Positions 1 through 8,250 of a stretch of DNA of 57,751 bases are shown here, one piece after another. Numbering within the stretch: position 1 is the first letter of the stretch; each line of letters starts with the position of its first letter. The position numbers and the translations under genes were made by a program. Location of the stretch: NCBI RefSeq assembly GCF_902500215.1, contig NZ_CABVOU010000036.1, forward strand, positions 1 to 57,751, given 5' to 3'. This stretch comes from Halomonas lysinitropha (GTDB taxonomy: Bacteria > Pseudomonadota > Gammaproteobacteria > Pseudomonadales > Halomonadaceae). The notes beneath the pieces were generated by a model. It worked only from the letters and a program-made list of their open reading frames with translations, had not been told where the DNA came from and made no database searches.

Positions 1-179
1 CGTCCTCTGCCAGGGGAGAGATGAAGCGACTTGCCATGCTGCCGTCCTAAGCTGAAATCCTATCGGCACTATGCATGAAAATATCTGCCTAGTCACTTAT
101 GTGACCGTCAAGAAGGAGTACGACCGCCTGCTGAGCTACCGTCGACCCACGTGACGTCATCGTCCTTCCGAACCGGTAG

Positions 180-588
180 CTTAGTCCAGCGTCCTGTCCA
201 CCGAGATCCAGGAATCCACTGGTCGTCACCACGACGCCGACGATACGGCCATCTTTGCCGATGACCAGGTCATTGGTCTCGACGATGTCTTCATCCGAAC
301 CTCGGGATCGACGTTGTTGCCGATGACGTCGGTGGCGTAAAAGGCACTTGATGGCTTGCCACTCAGCCGCGACGCGTCTGCGCGCCTTTTTTCGTCAATG
401 TAATCGATGGTAGTTGTATTGCTGTCGGTCTGCTGAGCCGTATTGTTAGACGGCTTGTCGTCAGGCTGTTTAGTTTGTCTGTGCGATGACGAACACAGGA
501 ACGTTTTAGAGTTAAGTAAAAAACGATAGAAACAAGGCGATAGAAACACCACCGGAAACCTATGTACGATACCGCACTGAACTGGCAT
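180..588 (-). pseudogene. Decayed PRC-barrel domain protein
   Basis: Read on the minus strand, one frame gives a Gln/Asn/Thr-rich linker followed by FYATDVIGNNVDPE. The next frame then gives SDEDIVETNDLVIGKDGRI and a stretch ending GFLDLGGQDAGL. Joined, these resemble a PRC-barrel domain of the secreted type common in halophilic and soil proteobacteria. The break lies near 298-303, where loss of one G would convert GAGGGTTCGG to GAGGTTCGG. The N-terminus also lacks a convincing signal peptide in this frame, although a short VFVIAQTN-like stretch appears in another frame with stops upstream. The C-terminal end breaks down beyond about position 185. I therefore call it a remnant. A single sequencing indel could explain the central shift but not the degraded ends. 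The surrounding DNA is AT-richer than the rest of the window. Confidence 0.55.
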
Positions 589-673
589 TGAAATTCAACT
601 ACTGTCCACATTACATCCTTGCATGTGAAAATGTGAGGAAATGGATAAGAAATGGCCCTGTGGAGACCATCGA

Positions 674-1813
674 ATGGACAAGAATGAGGAGGGAGGTCCT
701 GATAAACGACTGTTCAATGCAGTTGAGCTGAGATTGTTTCGCTACACCCTGATTCTCTTGTCTCTGGTTGTACTGACTGCGCTGATCGGTATCGCCGTGT
801 GGACATTTAGCCGGTTACTTAATGCGTTTTACAACTTGCTGCTTTCGCTCGCACTTGCCGGTGTTCTGGCACTGGTGCTTCATCCTGTAGTCGAATTTCT
901 CGAGAGACGGGTTCACTTGCCCGCCTTGTTGGCTATCATTGTTGTGCTGGTGCTTTTTTTCGTGAGTATCGGTGGCCTGATTTACCTGCTCGTCCCCATT
1001 CTGGCTAGTCAGGTCGTCCAGTTGATGACCATCTTGCCTGATGCGTTAGCAAGATTTCAGGAACACTTCTCCACTCATTTTCCAGGACTCAGCTCCATGA
1101 TTTCCACTCGCATGGAGACCAGCAGTGGGGAAGAGACAAAGTCAGTGGTGCCAGGAATGGAAAACCCGGGGAAGGCTATCATGTCCTATCTCGGGCTGTT
1201 GGCGAGTATCAGTTTCGTACCCCTGTTCCTGTTCTTTACCCTGCTCTCCGGGGACTCGCTGCGCAGCCAGGTAACTGAACTTCTATCCATTTTTCACAAG
1301 ACCACACAGAAAAAAGCACTGTACTTAATCGATGTGTTCGTGGGATACATCACTGCCTTTTTTCAGGGGCAGTTGATTATAGCCATGTGCATGGGAACCT
1401 TGTATGCCATGAGCTTCACGTTGATCGGCTTGAAGTTTGGCGTGCTTGTCGGGCTAGTGCTGGGTCTGATGAATATCGTGCCTTTCCTGGGTACCTTGAT
1501 AGGTCTGCTGGTGGTCCTGCCCATGGCTTATCTACAACCGAGTGGGGGTGTTGAATTACTGGTCCTTGCCGGGCTGGTGTTCGCGGCCGTGCAACTGATC
1601 GAAAGCTGGCTCTTGACACCGAAAATCATGGCCAACCGTTCCGGGCTTCACCCTGCCATCGTGGTCATTTCCCTGTTCTTCTGGGGCACGGCCTTGGGCG
1701 GCATGATCGGACTGATCCTGGCAGTACCCCTGACGGCATTCTTCGTTGCCATCTGGCGCGAGATCAAGATTAGCCTGAAGCGGACACTGAGCAACCGAGA
1801 TGAACGGCCTTGA
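674..1813 (+). CDS. AI-2E family transporter (low-G+C paralogue)
   Basis: Polytopic membrane protein of the AI-2E/PerM family (PF01594), about 379 residues from this start. Hydrophobic stretches near the N-terminus (LILLSLVVLTALIGIAVW and following), a soluble central loop, and a C-terminal block rich in Gly/Leu/Val transmembrane segments (GLVLGLMNIVPFLGTLIG) match the family. Substrates vary in this family (autoinducer-2, sodium/proton exchange), so none is assigned. I prefer the ATG at 674 because GGAG lies 8 bases upstream. The in-frame ATG at 641 has AGGA only about 1 base away. Codon and base composition are AT-richer than in every other gene here, including the second family member at 5501, which suggests separate acquisition. 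The 3' end is followed by a GC hairpin without a T-run. Confidence 0.85.
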   Translation: MDKNEEGGPDKRLFNAVELRLFRYTLILLSLVVLTALIGIAVWTFSRLLNAFYNLLLSLALAGVLALVLHPVVEFLERRVHLPALLAIIVVLVLFFVSIGGLIYLLVPILASQVVQLMTILPDALARFQEHFSTHFPGLSSMISTRMETSSGEETKSVVPGMENPGKAIMSYLGLLASISFVPLFLFFTLLSGDSLRSQVTELLSIFHKTTQKKALYLIDVFVGYITAFFQGQLIIAMCMGTLYAMSFTLIGLKFGVLVGLVLGLMNIVPFLGTLIGLLVVLPMAYLQPSGGVELLVLAGLVFAAVQLIESWLLTPKIMANRSGLHPAIVVISLFFWGTALGGMIGLILAVPLTAFFVAIWREIKISLKRTLSNRDERP

Positions 1814-1853
1814 CTCGGCTGGCGTACCCGGGACAGGCACCCCAGCCGCAGCC

Positions 1854-2099
1854 TCATGAAGGAACGTCGGAGACCGTCGCGTTGATATCCTGGCTCATCA
1901 GGTCTTCGTCGCCTTCGGCAGCGCGTCTTTCGGGTTCCTCAGTCGTTGTCCTGACGGGCGTCCCGCGCGGTGTTTCGGGCAAGCGTTGTGGCGTGAAGGG
2001 GTAGCCGTGCTCCTGTTCGCCGAGGGCGCAGTCGGGCAGCCGTGTGAACGCCGTGAACATGGGGGCGGTGGGGGCGTTGTGCTGGATGGGGATTGGCAT
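1854..2099 (-). CDS. Small hypothetical protein (81 aa)
   Basis: I do not recognise a family. The 81-residue product is Pro/Thr/Glu-rich and hydrophilic, starting MPIPIQHNAPTAPMF and ending INATVSDVPS. It has no membrane segment or signal peptide. Two points favour a real gene: third codon positions are mostly G or C, as in the neighbouring high-G+C genes, and GAGGT sits 3 bases before the ATG. An overlapping plus-strand frame (1810-2004) lacks these properties. The gene is alone between the AI-2E gene and the nadA leader and would be transcribed divergently from nadA. Confidence 0.5.
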   Translation of the reverse strand: MPIPIQHNAPTAPMFTAFTRLPDCALGEQEHGYPFTPQRLPETPRGTPVRTTTEEPERRAAEGDEDLMSQDINATVSDVPS

Positions 2100-2452
2100 G
2101 GTGACCTCGCGTCATTGACCGGCCTTCACGATGTCGTGAAGCAGCGGTAGCGCAATTCTAGCGGAATGGCTGGCCGCCGTCGGTGCGCCAAGACACTAAC
2201 GCCCCCGATAACCGTCAAGCGCATGGCGAGCCCTTGATCCGGAAGGTTGGTGCCCCCATCTTATTCATAAGACGCTTTTCTGGGCGAGACTGGTCAATAT
2301 TCCGCCGTTCTGGTCTAGAATGGGTGTCTGGGTCGGCCATCGCGAGAGACGCAGCGGTTGACCCTCTGGTGTGTTGCCCCGTGCGGAGTGCACGAGCGGT
2401 GGCACCTGGTGTAACGCAGGGGGAGCCCCTGCCTGTCACGGTGGTAGACACG
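2100..2452. other. nadA upstream region
   Basis: This 353-base stretch lies between the small minus-strand ORF and nadA. An open frame continues upstream of the nadA start to about 2183, but its translation has no nadA-like sequence and is best read as untranslated leader. A possible -10 element TAGAAT occurs near 2316-2321 without a good -35. I see no NadR, NrtR or NadQ operator that I could name. Confidence 0.4.
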
Positions 2453-3481
2453 ATGACAATCATGACGTCCCGTGCCGATCTGCGCGAGCAGCTCGCACGC
2501 ACCTATTGCCCCACCCGTATTCCCTCCGAGGACGAGGCGCGCATCGAGGAGATCAAGTCTCTGCTCGAGGCCAACAACGCCGTGCTGGTGGCGCATTACT
2601 ATACTGATGATGCCATCCAGCAGTTGGCCGAGGAGACGGGCGGTTGCGTTGCCGATTCACTCGAGATGGCTCGTTTCGGCGCCCGCCACGAGGCCGATAC
2701 CCTGGTGGTGGCCGGTGTGCGCTTCATGGGGGAGACCGCCAAGATACTCTCCCCGGAGAAGCGCGTGTTGATGCCCACTCTGGAGGCAACCTGCTCGCTG
2801 GACGTGGGCTGTCCGGCCGACGCGTTCAGCGCTTTCTGTGATGCTCATCCCGATCGTACCGTGGTGGTCTATGCCAATACGTCCGCGGCGGTGAAGGCGC
2901 GCGCCGACTGGGTGGTGACTTCCTCGATCGCCGTGGATGTCATCGAGCACCTTCAGGCCAGGGGCGAGAAGATCCTCTGGGCGCCCGACAAGCACCTGGG
3001 TGGCTACATCCAGAAGCAGACCGGTGCCGACATGCTGCTCTGGGATGGCGCCTGCATCGTCCACGAGGAGTTCAAGGCCAAGGGGGTCGAGGACCTCAAG
3101 GGGCTGTATCCCGAGGCCGCGGTGCTGGTGCACCCGGAGTCACCGGCCTCGGTGGTCGAGTTGGCCGACGTGGTGGGTTCCACCTCTCAGCTGATAAGGG
3201 CGGCCCAGGAACTACCTCATGACAAGTTGATCGTGGCCACCGACCGCGGCATCTTCTTCAAGATGCAGCAGGCAGTGCCCGAGAAGACGCTTTTCGAGGC
3301 GCCCACCGCCGGCAATGGTGCGACCTGCAAGAGTTGCGCCCACTGCCCCTGGATGGCGATGAATGCCCTGGACAATCTGGCAGGCAGCCTGCGTGGCGGC
3401 TCGGGAGAGATCTTCGTCGATGACGCCCTGCGCCTAGCGGCCCTCAAGCCCCTCGAGCGGATGCTCAATTTCCAGAAGTAA
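2453..3481 (+). CDS. nadA: Quinolinate synthase A
   Basis: Condenses iminoaspartate with dihydroxyacetone phosphate to quinolinate, the second step of de novo NAD synthesis in the cytoplasm. The three cysteines expected to hold the [4Fe-4S] cluster are visible: C114 in [10 protein letters not shown], one in [10 protein letters not shown], and one in the C-terminal [19 protein letters not shown] and TSSIAVD-type active-site motifs are also present. Length from this ATG is 342 residues, close to the usual ~345. The frame is open for another 90 residues upstream, but that segment does not resemble NadA. A second in-frame ATG lies at 2462. The gene ends in tandem stops (TAA TAG) followed by heptad repeats and a hairpin. 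The pathway partner nadC lies at 12218; nadB is not in the window. Confidence 0.95.
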   Translation: MTIMTSRADLREQLARTYCPTRIPSEDEARIEEIKSLLEANNAVLVAHYYTDDAIQQLAEETGGCVADSLEMARFGARHEADTLVVAGVRFMGETAKILSPEKRVLMPTLEATCSLDVGCPADAFSAFCDAHPDRTVVVYANTSAAVKARADWVVTSSIAVDVIEHLQARGEKILWAPDKHLGGYIQKQTGADMLLWDGACIVHEEFKAKGVEDLKGLYPEAAVLVHPESPASVVELADVVGSTSQLIRAAQELPHDKLIVATDRGIFFKMQQAVPEKTLFEAPTAGNGATCKSCAHCPWMAMNALDNLAGSLRGGSGEIFVDDALRLAALKPLERMLNFQK

Positions 3482-3483
3482 TA

Positions 3484-3601
3484 GCTCCCCGCTACCAGCG
3501 CCGAGCTACAAGCAACCCCCGAGGCCATGATTTCGGGAGTTGCTTGTGCTGAACGGGGCTCATTCTGCTGGCCGCTTGGCCGCTTGGCCGCTTGGCCGTT
3601 T
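3484..3601. repeat. Post-stop tandem repeats (locus A)
   Basis: Starting on the last base of the tandem stop of nadA are four in-phase heptads: GCTCCCC, GCTACCA, GCGCCGA and GCTACAA (3484-3511). They run straight into a hairpin (3509-3546). On the other side, four octads GGCCGCTT (last one GGCCGTTT) occupy 3570-3601 and end 4 bases from the bepA stop. Read on the minus strand these are GCGGCCAA units. The two arms are not complementary to each other, so this is not a simple palindrome. The same design recurs at 24963, 29361 and 40361. Confidence 0.8.
3509..3546. terminator. Bidirectional hairpin, nadA / bepA
   Basis: Arms 3509-3522 (CAAGCAACCCCCGA) and 3533-3546 (TCGGGAGTTGCTTG) pair over 14 positions with one mismatch around a 10-base loop. 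It lies between two convergent genes. The flanking CAAG and CTTG belong to the tandem repeats, and no long T-run follows on either strand. Confidence 0.65.
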
Positions 3602-3605
3602 CCAA

Positions 3606-5111
3606 CTACTGAAACTCTTCCAGCGTCTCCCGGTAACCGAGAAAAGCTTCCCGCCGCCGCTCGATTTGGCTGACTGCGGCGTTATCGCCCTCGCTTTCGG
3701 CGACGTCCTTCGCCACCTCGAGCTGGCGGATGGCGCGGTCGATACGACCGGTGAGCTGTAGCTGCTCGGCGCGGGCCAGGTGACCCCAGGCCTCGCGGCC
3801 ACTGCGCCCGGCGGCCTCGCCAAGCAGGGTGAACACTTGCGGGTCCTCGGGCCGCGCGTCGGCCAGGTCGCGCAGCACGCGATAGGCCTCGTTGGGATCG
3901 CGCTGCAGCAGCGCTTCTCCCAGTAGCCGTCTCGCCGGCGCATAGTCCGGCATCAGTCGCAGCTGGCGCCGGCTGCGGTCGATGGCATCGTCGATGCGGC
4001 CGGCCTCGAAGGCGACCTGGGCCGCCGAGGCCGGCAGCATCGCCAGGTCGGGCTCTGATCGTGCCAGGGCGTCGAGCTCGTTCAGCGCCCGGTCGGTGTG
4101 ACCGGCTCGGGCATCGATCAGCGCGGCCAGGTAGCGTCGGGCCGCCTCCGGCGCCTGGTCCTGTGCCAGGCGGGTGGTGGCCTGCTGCGGGTCACGGTCG
4201 TGGACCGTCAGCAGCGCCCGGGCCCTCACCAGCTGGTAGTGAGGATCCTTGTTACGTGGGACCGCCACGCTAATCTGGTCGGCGCGGTCCTGGGTATCGC
4301 TGATGCGTGACTCTGTCACCGGATGAGTGAGCAGAAACTCAGGGGGACTCCCCCCTTGCAGGCTCACCATGCGTTGCATGGCGCGGAACATTTCCACCAT
4401 GGCGTCGGGTTCGTAGCCGGCATTTGCCATGGCCTGCAGGCCTACACGGTCGGCCTCCTGCTCGAAGCGCCGGGAGTAGCTCAGCTGATCCTGGATGACG
4501 GCGGCCTGTGTGCCCATGGCGGCGGCGATGCCGGCATCGCCGCCGCCTCCGGCGGCGATCAGCATCCCGGCAAGCATGGCCGCCATGGCCGGGATCTGGG
4601 TCTGTTCGGCGCGGGCCTGGCCGCGGGCATAATGGCGCTGAGAAAGATGGCCGAGCTCGTGGGCGACCACCGAGGCCAGCTCGGCTTCACGTTCGGCGAA
4701 GGCGAACAGTCCGGCATTGATGCCGATCACTCCGCCGGGTACGGCGAAGGCATTGAGCAGACGGCTCTCCACCAGGGTGATGGCAGTGCGGGCGTCTCCC
4801 AGGCCACTGTGGGGCAGCAGACGGGCGACCAGTGACTCTACGTAATCCTGAGCGATGGCATCCTGCCATTCGGGGGCCCGGGCGCGAAACTGGCGGAGCC
4901 AGGCGCGACCGAGTCGGTACTCCTCGCCACTCATGGCCTGGCTACCACTGCCGGACAGGCTGGGCAGGCCGTAATCGCCCCCGGACGTGATCGCCGGGCT
5001 GCGGGACAGGCCAGGCGCCTCGTAGCGGTCGGGCGACTGGGCCTGTGAGGGGAGAGCCAGTACCAGGCTCAGGGCGCAGGCGGGTAGACAATATCCGGTT
5101 CGACGCAGCAT
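3606..5111 (-). CDS. bepA: M48 family metalloprotease with TPR, BepA type
   Basis: Periplasmic zinc metallopeptidase/chaperone that checks outer-membrane protein assembly (LptD, BAM clients) in Escherichia coli. The zinc site HELGH is at residues 151-155 (VVAHELGHLSQRHYARGQ), with the downstream Glu region in YSRRFEQEADRVG. The C-terminal half is helical and TPR-like (for example RRLLGEALLQRDPNEAYRVL). The N-terminus MLRRTGYCLPACALSLVLALPSQAQ is a Sec signal peptide. I chose the ATG at 5111 because GAGG lies 6 bases upstream. An ATG two codons earlier (5117) has GAGG abutting it, and the longer open frame beyond is not coding. The 501-residue length fits the family (~490). It is divergent from the tusA-like/perM pair, a common neighbourhood. 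Confidence 0.9.
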   Translation of the reverse strand: MLRRTGYCLPACALSLVLALPSQAQSPDRYEAPGLSRSPAITSGGDYGLPSLSGSGSQAMSGEEYRLGRAWLRQFRARAPEWQDAIAQDYVESLVARLLPHSGLGDARTAITLVESRLLNAFAVPGGVIGINAGLFAFAEREAELASVVAHELGHLSQRHYARGQARAEQTQIPAMAAMLAGMLIAAGGGGDAGIAAAMGTQAAVIQDQLSYSRRFEQEADRVGLQAMANAGYEPDAMVEMFRAMQRMVSLQGGSPPEFLLTHPVTESRISDTQDRADQISVAVPRNKDPHYQLVRARALLTVHDRDPQQATTRLAQDQAPEAARRYLAALIDARAGHTDRALNELDALARSEPDLAMLPASAAQVAFEAGRIDDAIDRSRRQLRLMPDYAPARRLLGEALLQRDPNEAYRVLRDLADARPEDPQVFTLLGEAAGRSGREAWGHLARAEQLQLTGRIDRAIRQLEVAKDVAESEGDNAAVSQIERRREAFLGYRETLEEFQ

Positions 5112-5255
5112 GGCCATCCTCGTCAAGGGGCGAAAGCAGTGGCAGGTACCCTGTACTGACATTGATTCGGCCTGCAAAGTGCCTTTAAATCGCAGGGACT
5201 TGCGTGCGGGCCAATGAGCCGGCATGTCCTGACTTGTTTTTTCCCGGGAGACACC

Positions 5256-5504
5256 ATGGCGCTGCAACCCGATGACCTGCTCGATGCCCGCGGTCTTCCC
5301 TGCCCCCTTCCACTGCTCAAGGCGAAGCAGTCCCTGGTACGCCTCTCGCCTGGCCAACTGCTGGAGGTGATGGCCACCGATGCGGGCTCCTGGCGCGACT
5401 TCGAGACCTTCGTGGCGCAGAGTGTGCACGAAATGCCGGCCAGGGAAGAGCGAGGTGACGTCTACCATTACTGGATCCGCAAGGGTGGGGAGCCAGATTC
5501 ATGA
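5256..5504 (+). CDS. TusA-family sulfurtransferase-like protein
   Basis: Small cytoplasmic protein of 82 residues with the TusA fold. The hallmark motif is DARGLPCPLPLLKAKQ, where the CPxP cysteine would carry a persulfide for sulfur relay (tRNA thiolation, molybdenum cofactor or other acceptors). Position beside bepA and perM is typical of a TusA paralogue of unproven acceptor, so I do not assign the name tusA outright. The ATG at 5256 has GGGAG 5-6 bases upstream and leaves the family N-terminus intact. An in-frame ATG at 5214 has no such support. The stop overlaps the start of the next gene by 4 bases (ATGA), implying translational coupling with the permease. Confidence 0.85.
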   Translation: MALQPDDLLDARGLPCPLPLLKAKQSLVRLSPGQLLEVMATDAGSWRDFETFVAQSVHEMPAREERGDVYHYWIRKGGEPDS

Positions 5505-6601
5505 CTTTGAGGTCGGTCTTCAAGAGCTGGATCGACCATTATTTCTCGGACGAGGAGGCGGTGATCCTGCTGGTGGTGCTGGTGCTGGGATTCGCGGCTG
5601 TGATCCTGTTCGGACGCATGCTGGCGCCCTTTCTTACTGCCCTGGTAATCGCCTTCCTGCTGCAGGGGCCGGTGAGCTGGATGGAACGGCGCAGGATGCC
5701 TCGCCTGCTGGCGGTCTTCGTGGTGTTCCTCGCTTTTATCGGGGTACTGCTGGCGCTGGCCTTCATCCTGATGCCGCTGATCTGGAATCAGCTGGTGGGG
5801 CTGGTCCAGGAGGCGCCGCGCATGTTCGCCAGCGGTCAGCGGTTGCTGGACGATCTCCAGGAGCGCTATCCCAATCTGATCACCCCCGACCAGATGCAGA
5901 ACTGGATAGACGTGGCCGGCCGCGAGGTGACGCAACTTGGCCAGCGCGCCCTGACCCTGTCACTGGCCTCGCTGGGCAACGTCCTGACACTGATCGTCTA
6001 CCTGATCCTGGTGCCGATCCTGGTGTTGTTCATGCTCAAGGATCGCGATCTCCTGGTGGGCTTTACCACTTCGTTGCTGCCCCAGCGGCGCGAGCTGATG
6101 ACGCGTATCTGGGAGGAGATGGACGACCAGATCGCCAACTACGTGCGCGGAAAGGTCATCGAGATCATCATCGTCGGCAGCGTGGCCTTCTTCACCTTCG
6201 CCTATTTCGGGCTTCCCTACACGGCGCTGCTGGCGGTGGTGGTGGGCCTGTCGGTGCTGGTGCCGTATATCGGGGCGGCGGTAACCACCCTGCCGGTGGC
6301 GGCGGTTGCCGGCTTTCACTTTGGCCTGACGGATGAGTTTGTCTATGTGCTGGTCGCCTATGGTGTGCTGCAGGCACTGGATGGCAATGTCCTGTCGCCG
6401 ATCCTGTTCTCCGAGGCGGTCAACATCCATCCGGTATCGATCATTCTGGCGATCCTCTTCTTCGGCGGCATCTGGGGCTTCTGGGGGGTCTTCTTCGCCA
6501 TCCCGCTGGCGACCCTGATCAAGGCACTGGTCTACGCCTGGCCACGGGGCATCAAGCAGCGTCACCTGCAGGAAGCGGCCGAGACGCCCGCCGAGCGGTA
6601 A
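5501..6601 (+). CDS. perM: AI-2E family permease, PerM type
   Basis: Inner-membrane protein of 366 residues, family PF01594. Hydrophobic helices occur near residues 20-75, and a group of C-terminal helices includes VVVGLSVLVPYIGAAVTTLP and ILAILFFGGIWGFWGVFFAIPLATL, the conserved P-x-P-like family signature region. PerM neighbours bepA in many gammaproteobacteria, as here. The transport substrate is not established. It overlaps the TusA-like gene by 4 bases. G+C matches the rest of the chromosome, unlike the paralogue at 674. No strong terminator is visible before the convergent bcp gene, only 55 bases with degenerate CAAG spacing. Confidence 0.88.
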   Translation: MTLRSVFKSWIDHYFSDEEAVILLVVLVLGFAAVILFGRMLAPFLTALVIAFLLQGPVSWMERRRMPRLLAVFVVFLAFIGVLLALAFILMPLIWNQLVGLVQEAPRMFASGQRLLDDLQERYPNLITPDQMQNWIDVAGREVTQLGQRALTLSLASLGNVLTLIVYLILVPILVLFMLKDRDLLVGFTTSLLPQRRELMTRIWEEMDDQIANYVRGKVIEIIIVGSVAFFTFAYFGLPYTALLAVVVGLSVLVPYIGAAVTTLPVAAVAGFHFGLTDEFVYVLVAYGVLQALDGNVLSPILFSEAVNIHPVSIILAILFFGGIWGFWGVFFAIPLATLIKALVYAWPRGIKQRHLQEAAETPAER

Positions 6602-6656
6602 ACGTGGCGAGGCGCGGAAGGTCATTTGCGCGAAGCAAGCCAAGAGGTGGGAAGGG

Positions 6657-7130
6657 TCAGTTATCGTGCAGTGTCTGGGCGGCTTCCAGCACCTCCTGAG
6701 CATGGCCCTTGACCTTGACACCACGCCACTCGCGGGCAAGCTTGCCGTCGGCATCGATCAGGAAGGTGCTGCGCTCGATGCCCAGATGCTCCTTGCCGTA
6801 GAGCTTCTTCAGCTTGATCACGTCGAACAGTCGGCAGAGCGATTCGTCCTTGTCGGAGATCAGCGCAAAGTTGAAGTCCTGCTTGGCCTTGAAGTTCTCC
6901 TGGGCTCGAATGCCGTCTCGGGAGACCCCGAGAATCACGGTGTTGGCGGCATCGAAGGCCTCCTTGCGGTCGCGGAAGTCGCCGCCCTCGGTGGTGCATC
7001 CGGGTGTGCTGGCCTTGGGGTAGAAGTAGACCACGACCTGCTGTCCTTTCAGCTCGGAGAGGGTGACGGTGGTATCACCGGTGGCGGTGGCGGTGAAGTC
7101 CGGAACGGGCTCGCCTAGACTGACGCTCAT
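6657..7130 (-). CDS. bcp: Thioredoxin-dependent peroxiredoxin, BCP/PrxQ type
   Basis: Reduces hydrogen peroxide and organic hydroperoxides in the cytoplasm. The 157-residue protein carries the peroxidatic cysteine C45 in KASTPGCTTEGGDFRD. The position five residues later, which is Cys in Escherichia coli BCP (C50), is Gly50 here, so no resolving cysteine sits in the usual helix. A further Cys lies in DESLCRLF. This points to a 1-Cys mechanism or an atypical disulfide. The ATG at 7130 has AGGAG 8 bases upstream. Although open reading continues upstream, that part is not family sequence. Divergent from dapA across 189 bases. Confidence 0.92.
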   Translation of the reverse strand: MSVSLGEPVPDFTATATGDTTVTLSELKGQQVVVYFYPKASTPGCTTEGGDFRDRKEAFDAANTVILGVSRDGIRAQENFKAKQDFNFALISDKDESLCRLFDVIKLKKLYGKEHLGIERSTFLIDADGKLAREWRGVKVKGHAQEVLEAAQTLHDN

Positions 7131-7319
7131 GGTCGTGCTCCTGTCGTGGTTGTGAAAATGAACTCCGATTACACGCAACCCGCGGCGAACTGTAAAGCCG
7201 TGGCTGTACAGACTCCCGAGGCCTGAGTACCATCTGGCCCCTGATACCGGGGCAGCTTCCGGGGCGTTGCCCGAGGCCCGAGAGGCGCGAATGCAGGCGA
7301 ATCGAGAGGAATCGAGAGG

Positions 7320-8204
7320 ATGATCACTGGCAGTATCGTCGCGCTGGCGACGCCGATGAAGGTCAACGGCGATATCGACTGGGAGGCCCTGCGCCGCCTG
7401 GTCCACTTTCATCTCGACAACGGCACCGATGCGATCGTGGCGGCCGGCACCACCGGCGAGCCGACCACCATGTCGTTCGCCGAGCATTTCGATGTCATTC
7501 GTACTGTCGTTGAGGAGGTGAACGGGCGCATCCCGGTGATTGCCGGCACCGGCTCCAACAATACCACCGAGGCGGTGGAGCTGGCCCGCTATGCCAGTGA
7601 GGTTGGGGCGGACTGCTGCCTGACCGTGGCGCCCTATTACAACAAGCCCACCCAGGAAGGGCTCTACCGGCACTTCAAGGCCATCGCCGAGAGCAGCGAC
7701 CTGCCGGTTATTCTCTACAACGTGCCGGGGCGCACCTGTTCGGACATCTACAACGAGACCGTGCTGCGCCTGGCCGACGTCGACAAGATCATCGGGCTCA
7801 AGGACGCCACCGGCAACCTGGAGCGTGCCGAGGACTTGATCGCACGCCTCGAGGGCAGCGGCTTCATGCTATATTCCGGCGATGACGCCACCGCCTGCGA
7901 CTTCATGCTGATGGGGGGCCATGGCGACATCTCGGTGACCGCCAACGTGGCCCCGCGGGCCATGCACGATCTGTCCAGCGCCGCCGTGGCCGGGAATGCC
8001 GACAAGGCCCACCAGATCAACACCCGTTTGATGCCGCTGCATACCAACCTGGGGATCGAGTCCAACCCGATTCCGGTCAAGTGGGCGTTGTATCGCATGG
8101 GTCACATCGAGCCCGGCATCCGATTGCCCCTGACCTGGCTCTCCGAGAAGTACCACTCCACCGTCAGCGAGGCCCTGCAGCTGGCAGGCCTGATCGACGA
8201 CTGA
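7320..8204 (+). CDS. dapA: 4-hydroxy-tetrahydrodipicolinate synthase
   Basis: Condenses pyruvate with aspartate semialdehyde, the committed step to lysine and diaminopimelate. The Schiff-base lysine is K161 in [10 protein letters not shown], Tyr133 lies in ILYNVPGRT, and the TTGE motif is at residues 44-47. Length 294, as expected. The ATG is immediately preceded by a 10-base tandem duplication (AATCGAGAGG twice), so GAGAGG occurs both abutting the start and about 10 bases upstream. It is followed by bamC after 46 bases and then by the MBL hydrolase and purC, the usual gammaproteobacterial order. Confidence 0.97.
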   Translation: MITGSIVALATPMKVNGDIDWEALRRLVHFHLDNGTDAIVAAGTTGEPTTMSFAEHFDVIRTVVEEVNGRIPVIAGTGSNNTTEAVELARYASEVGADCCLTVAPYYNKPTQEGLYRHFKAIAESSDLPVILYNVPGRTCSDIYNETVLRLADVDKIIGLKDATGNLERAEDLIARLEGSGFMLYSGDDATACDFMLMGGHGDISVTANVAPRAMHDLSSAAVAGNADKAHQINTRLMPLHTNLGIESNPIPVKWALYRMGHIEPGIRLPLTWLSEKYHSTVSEALQLAGLIDD

Positions 8205-8250
8205 GCGGTGCTCGATACCGCACCCCGCAAACATTAGGCAAGGTGGATGC

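Noticed and set aside
1815..1850. CGGCTGG...CCAGCCG hairpin after the first AI-2E gene as an intrinsic terminator
   Set aside because: The loop is about 20 bases and no T-run follows, so I do not list it as a terminator.
2183..2452. N-terminal extension of NadA by 90 residues
   Set aside because: The extension has no similarity to NadA, and length from 2453 matches the family exactly.
7200..7215. CTGTACAG near the dapA upstream region as a LexA box
   Set aside because: LexA boxes need about 8 bases between CTGT and ACAG. Here there are none.
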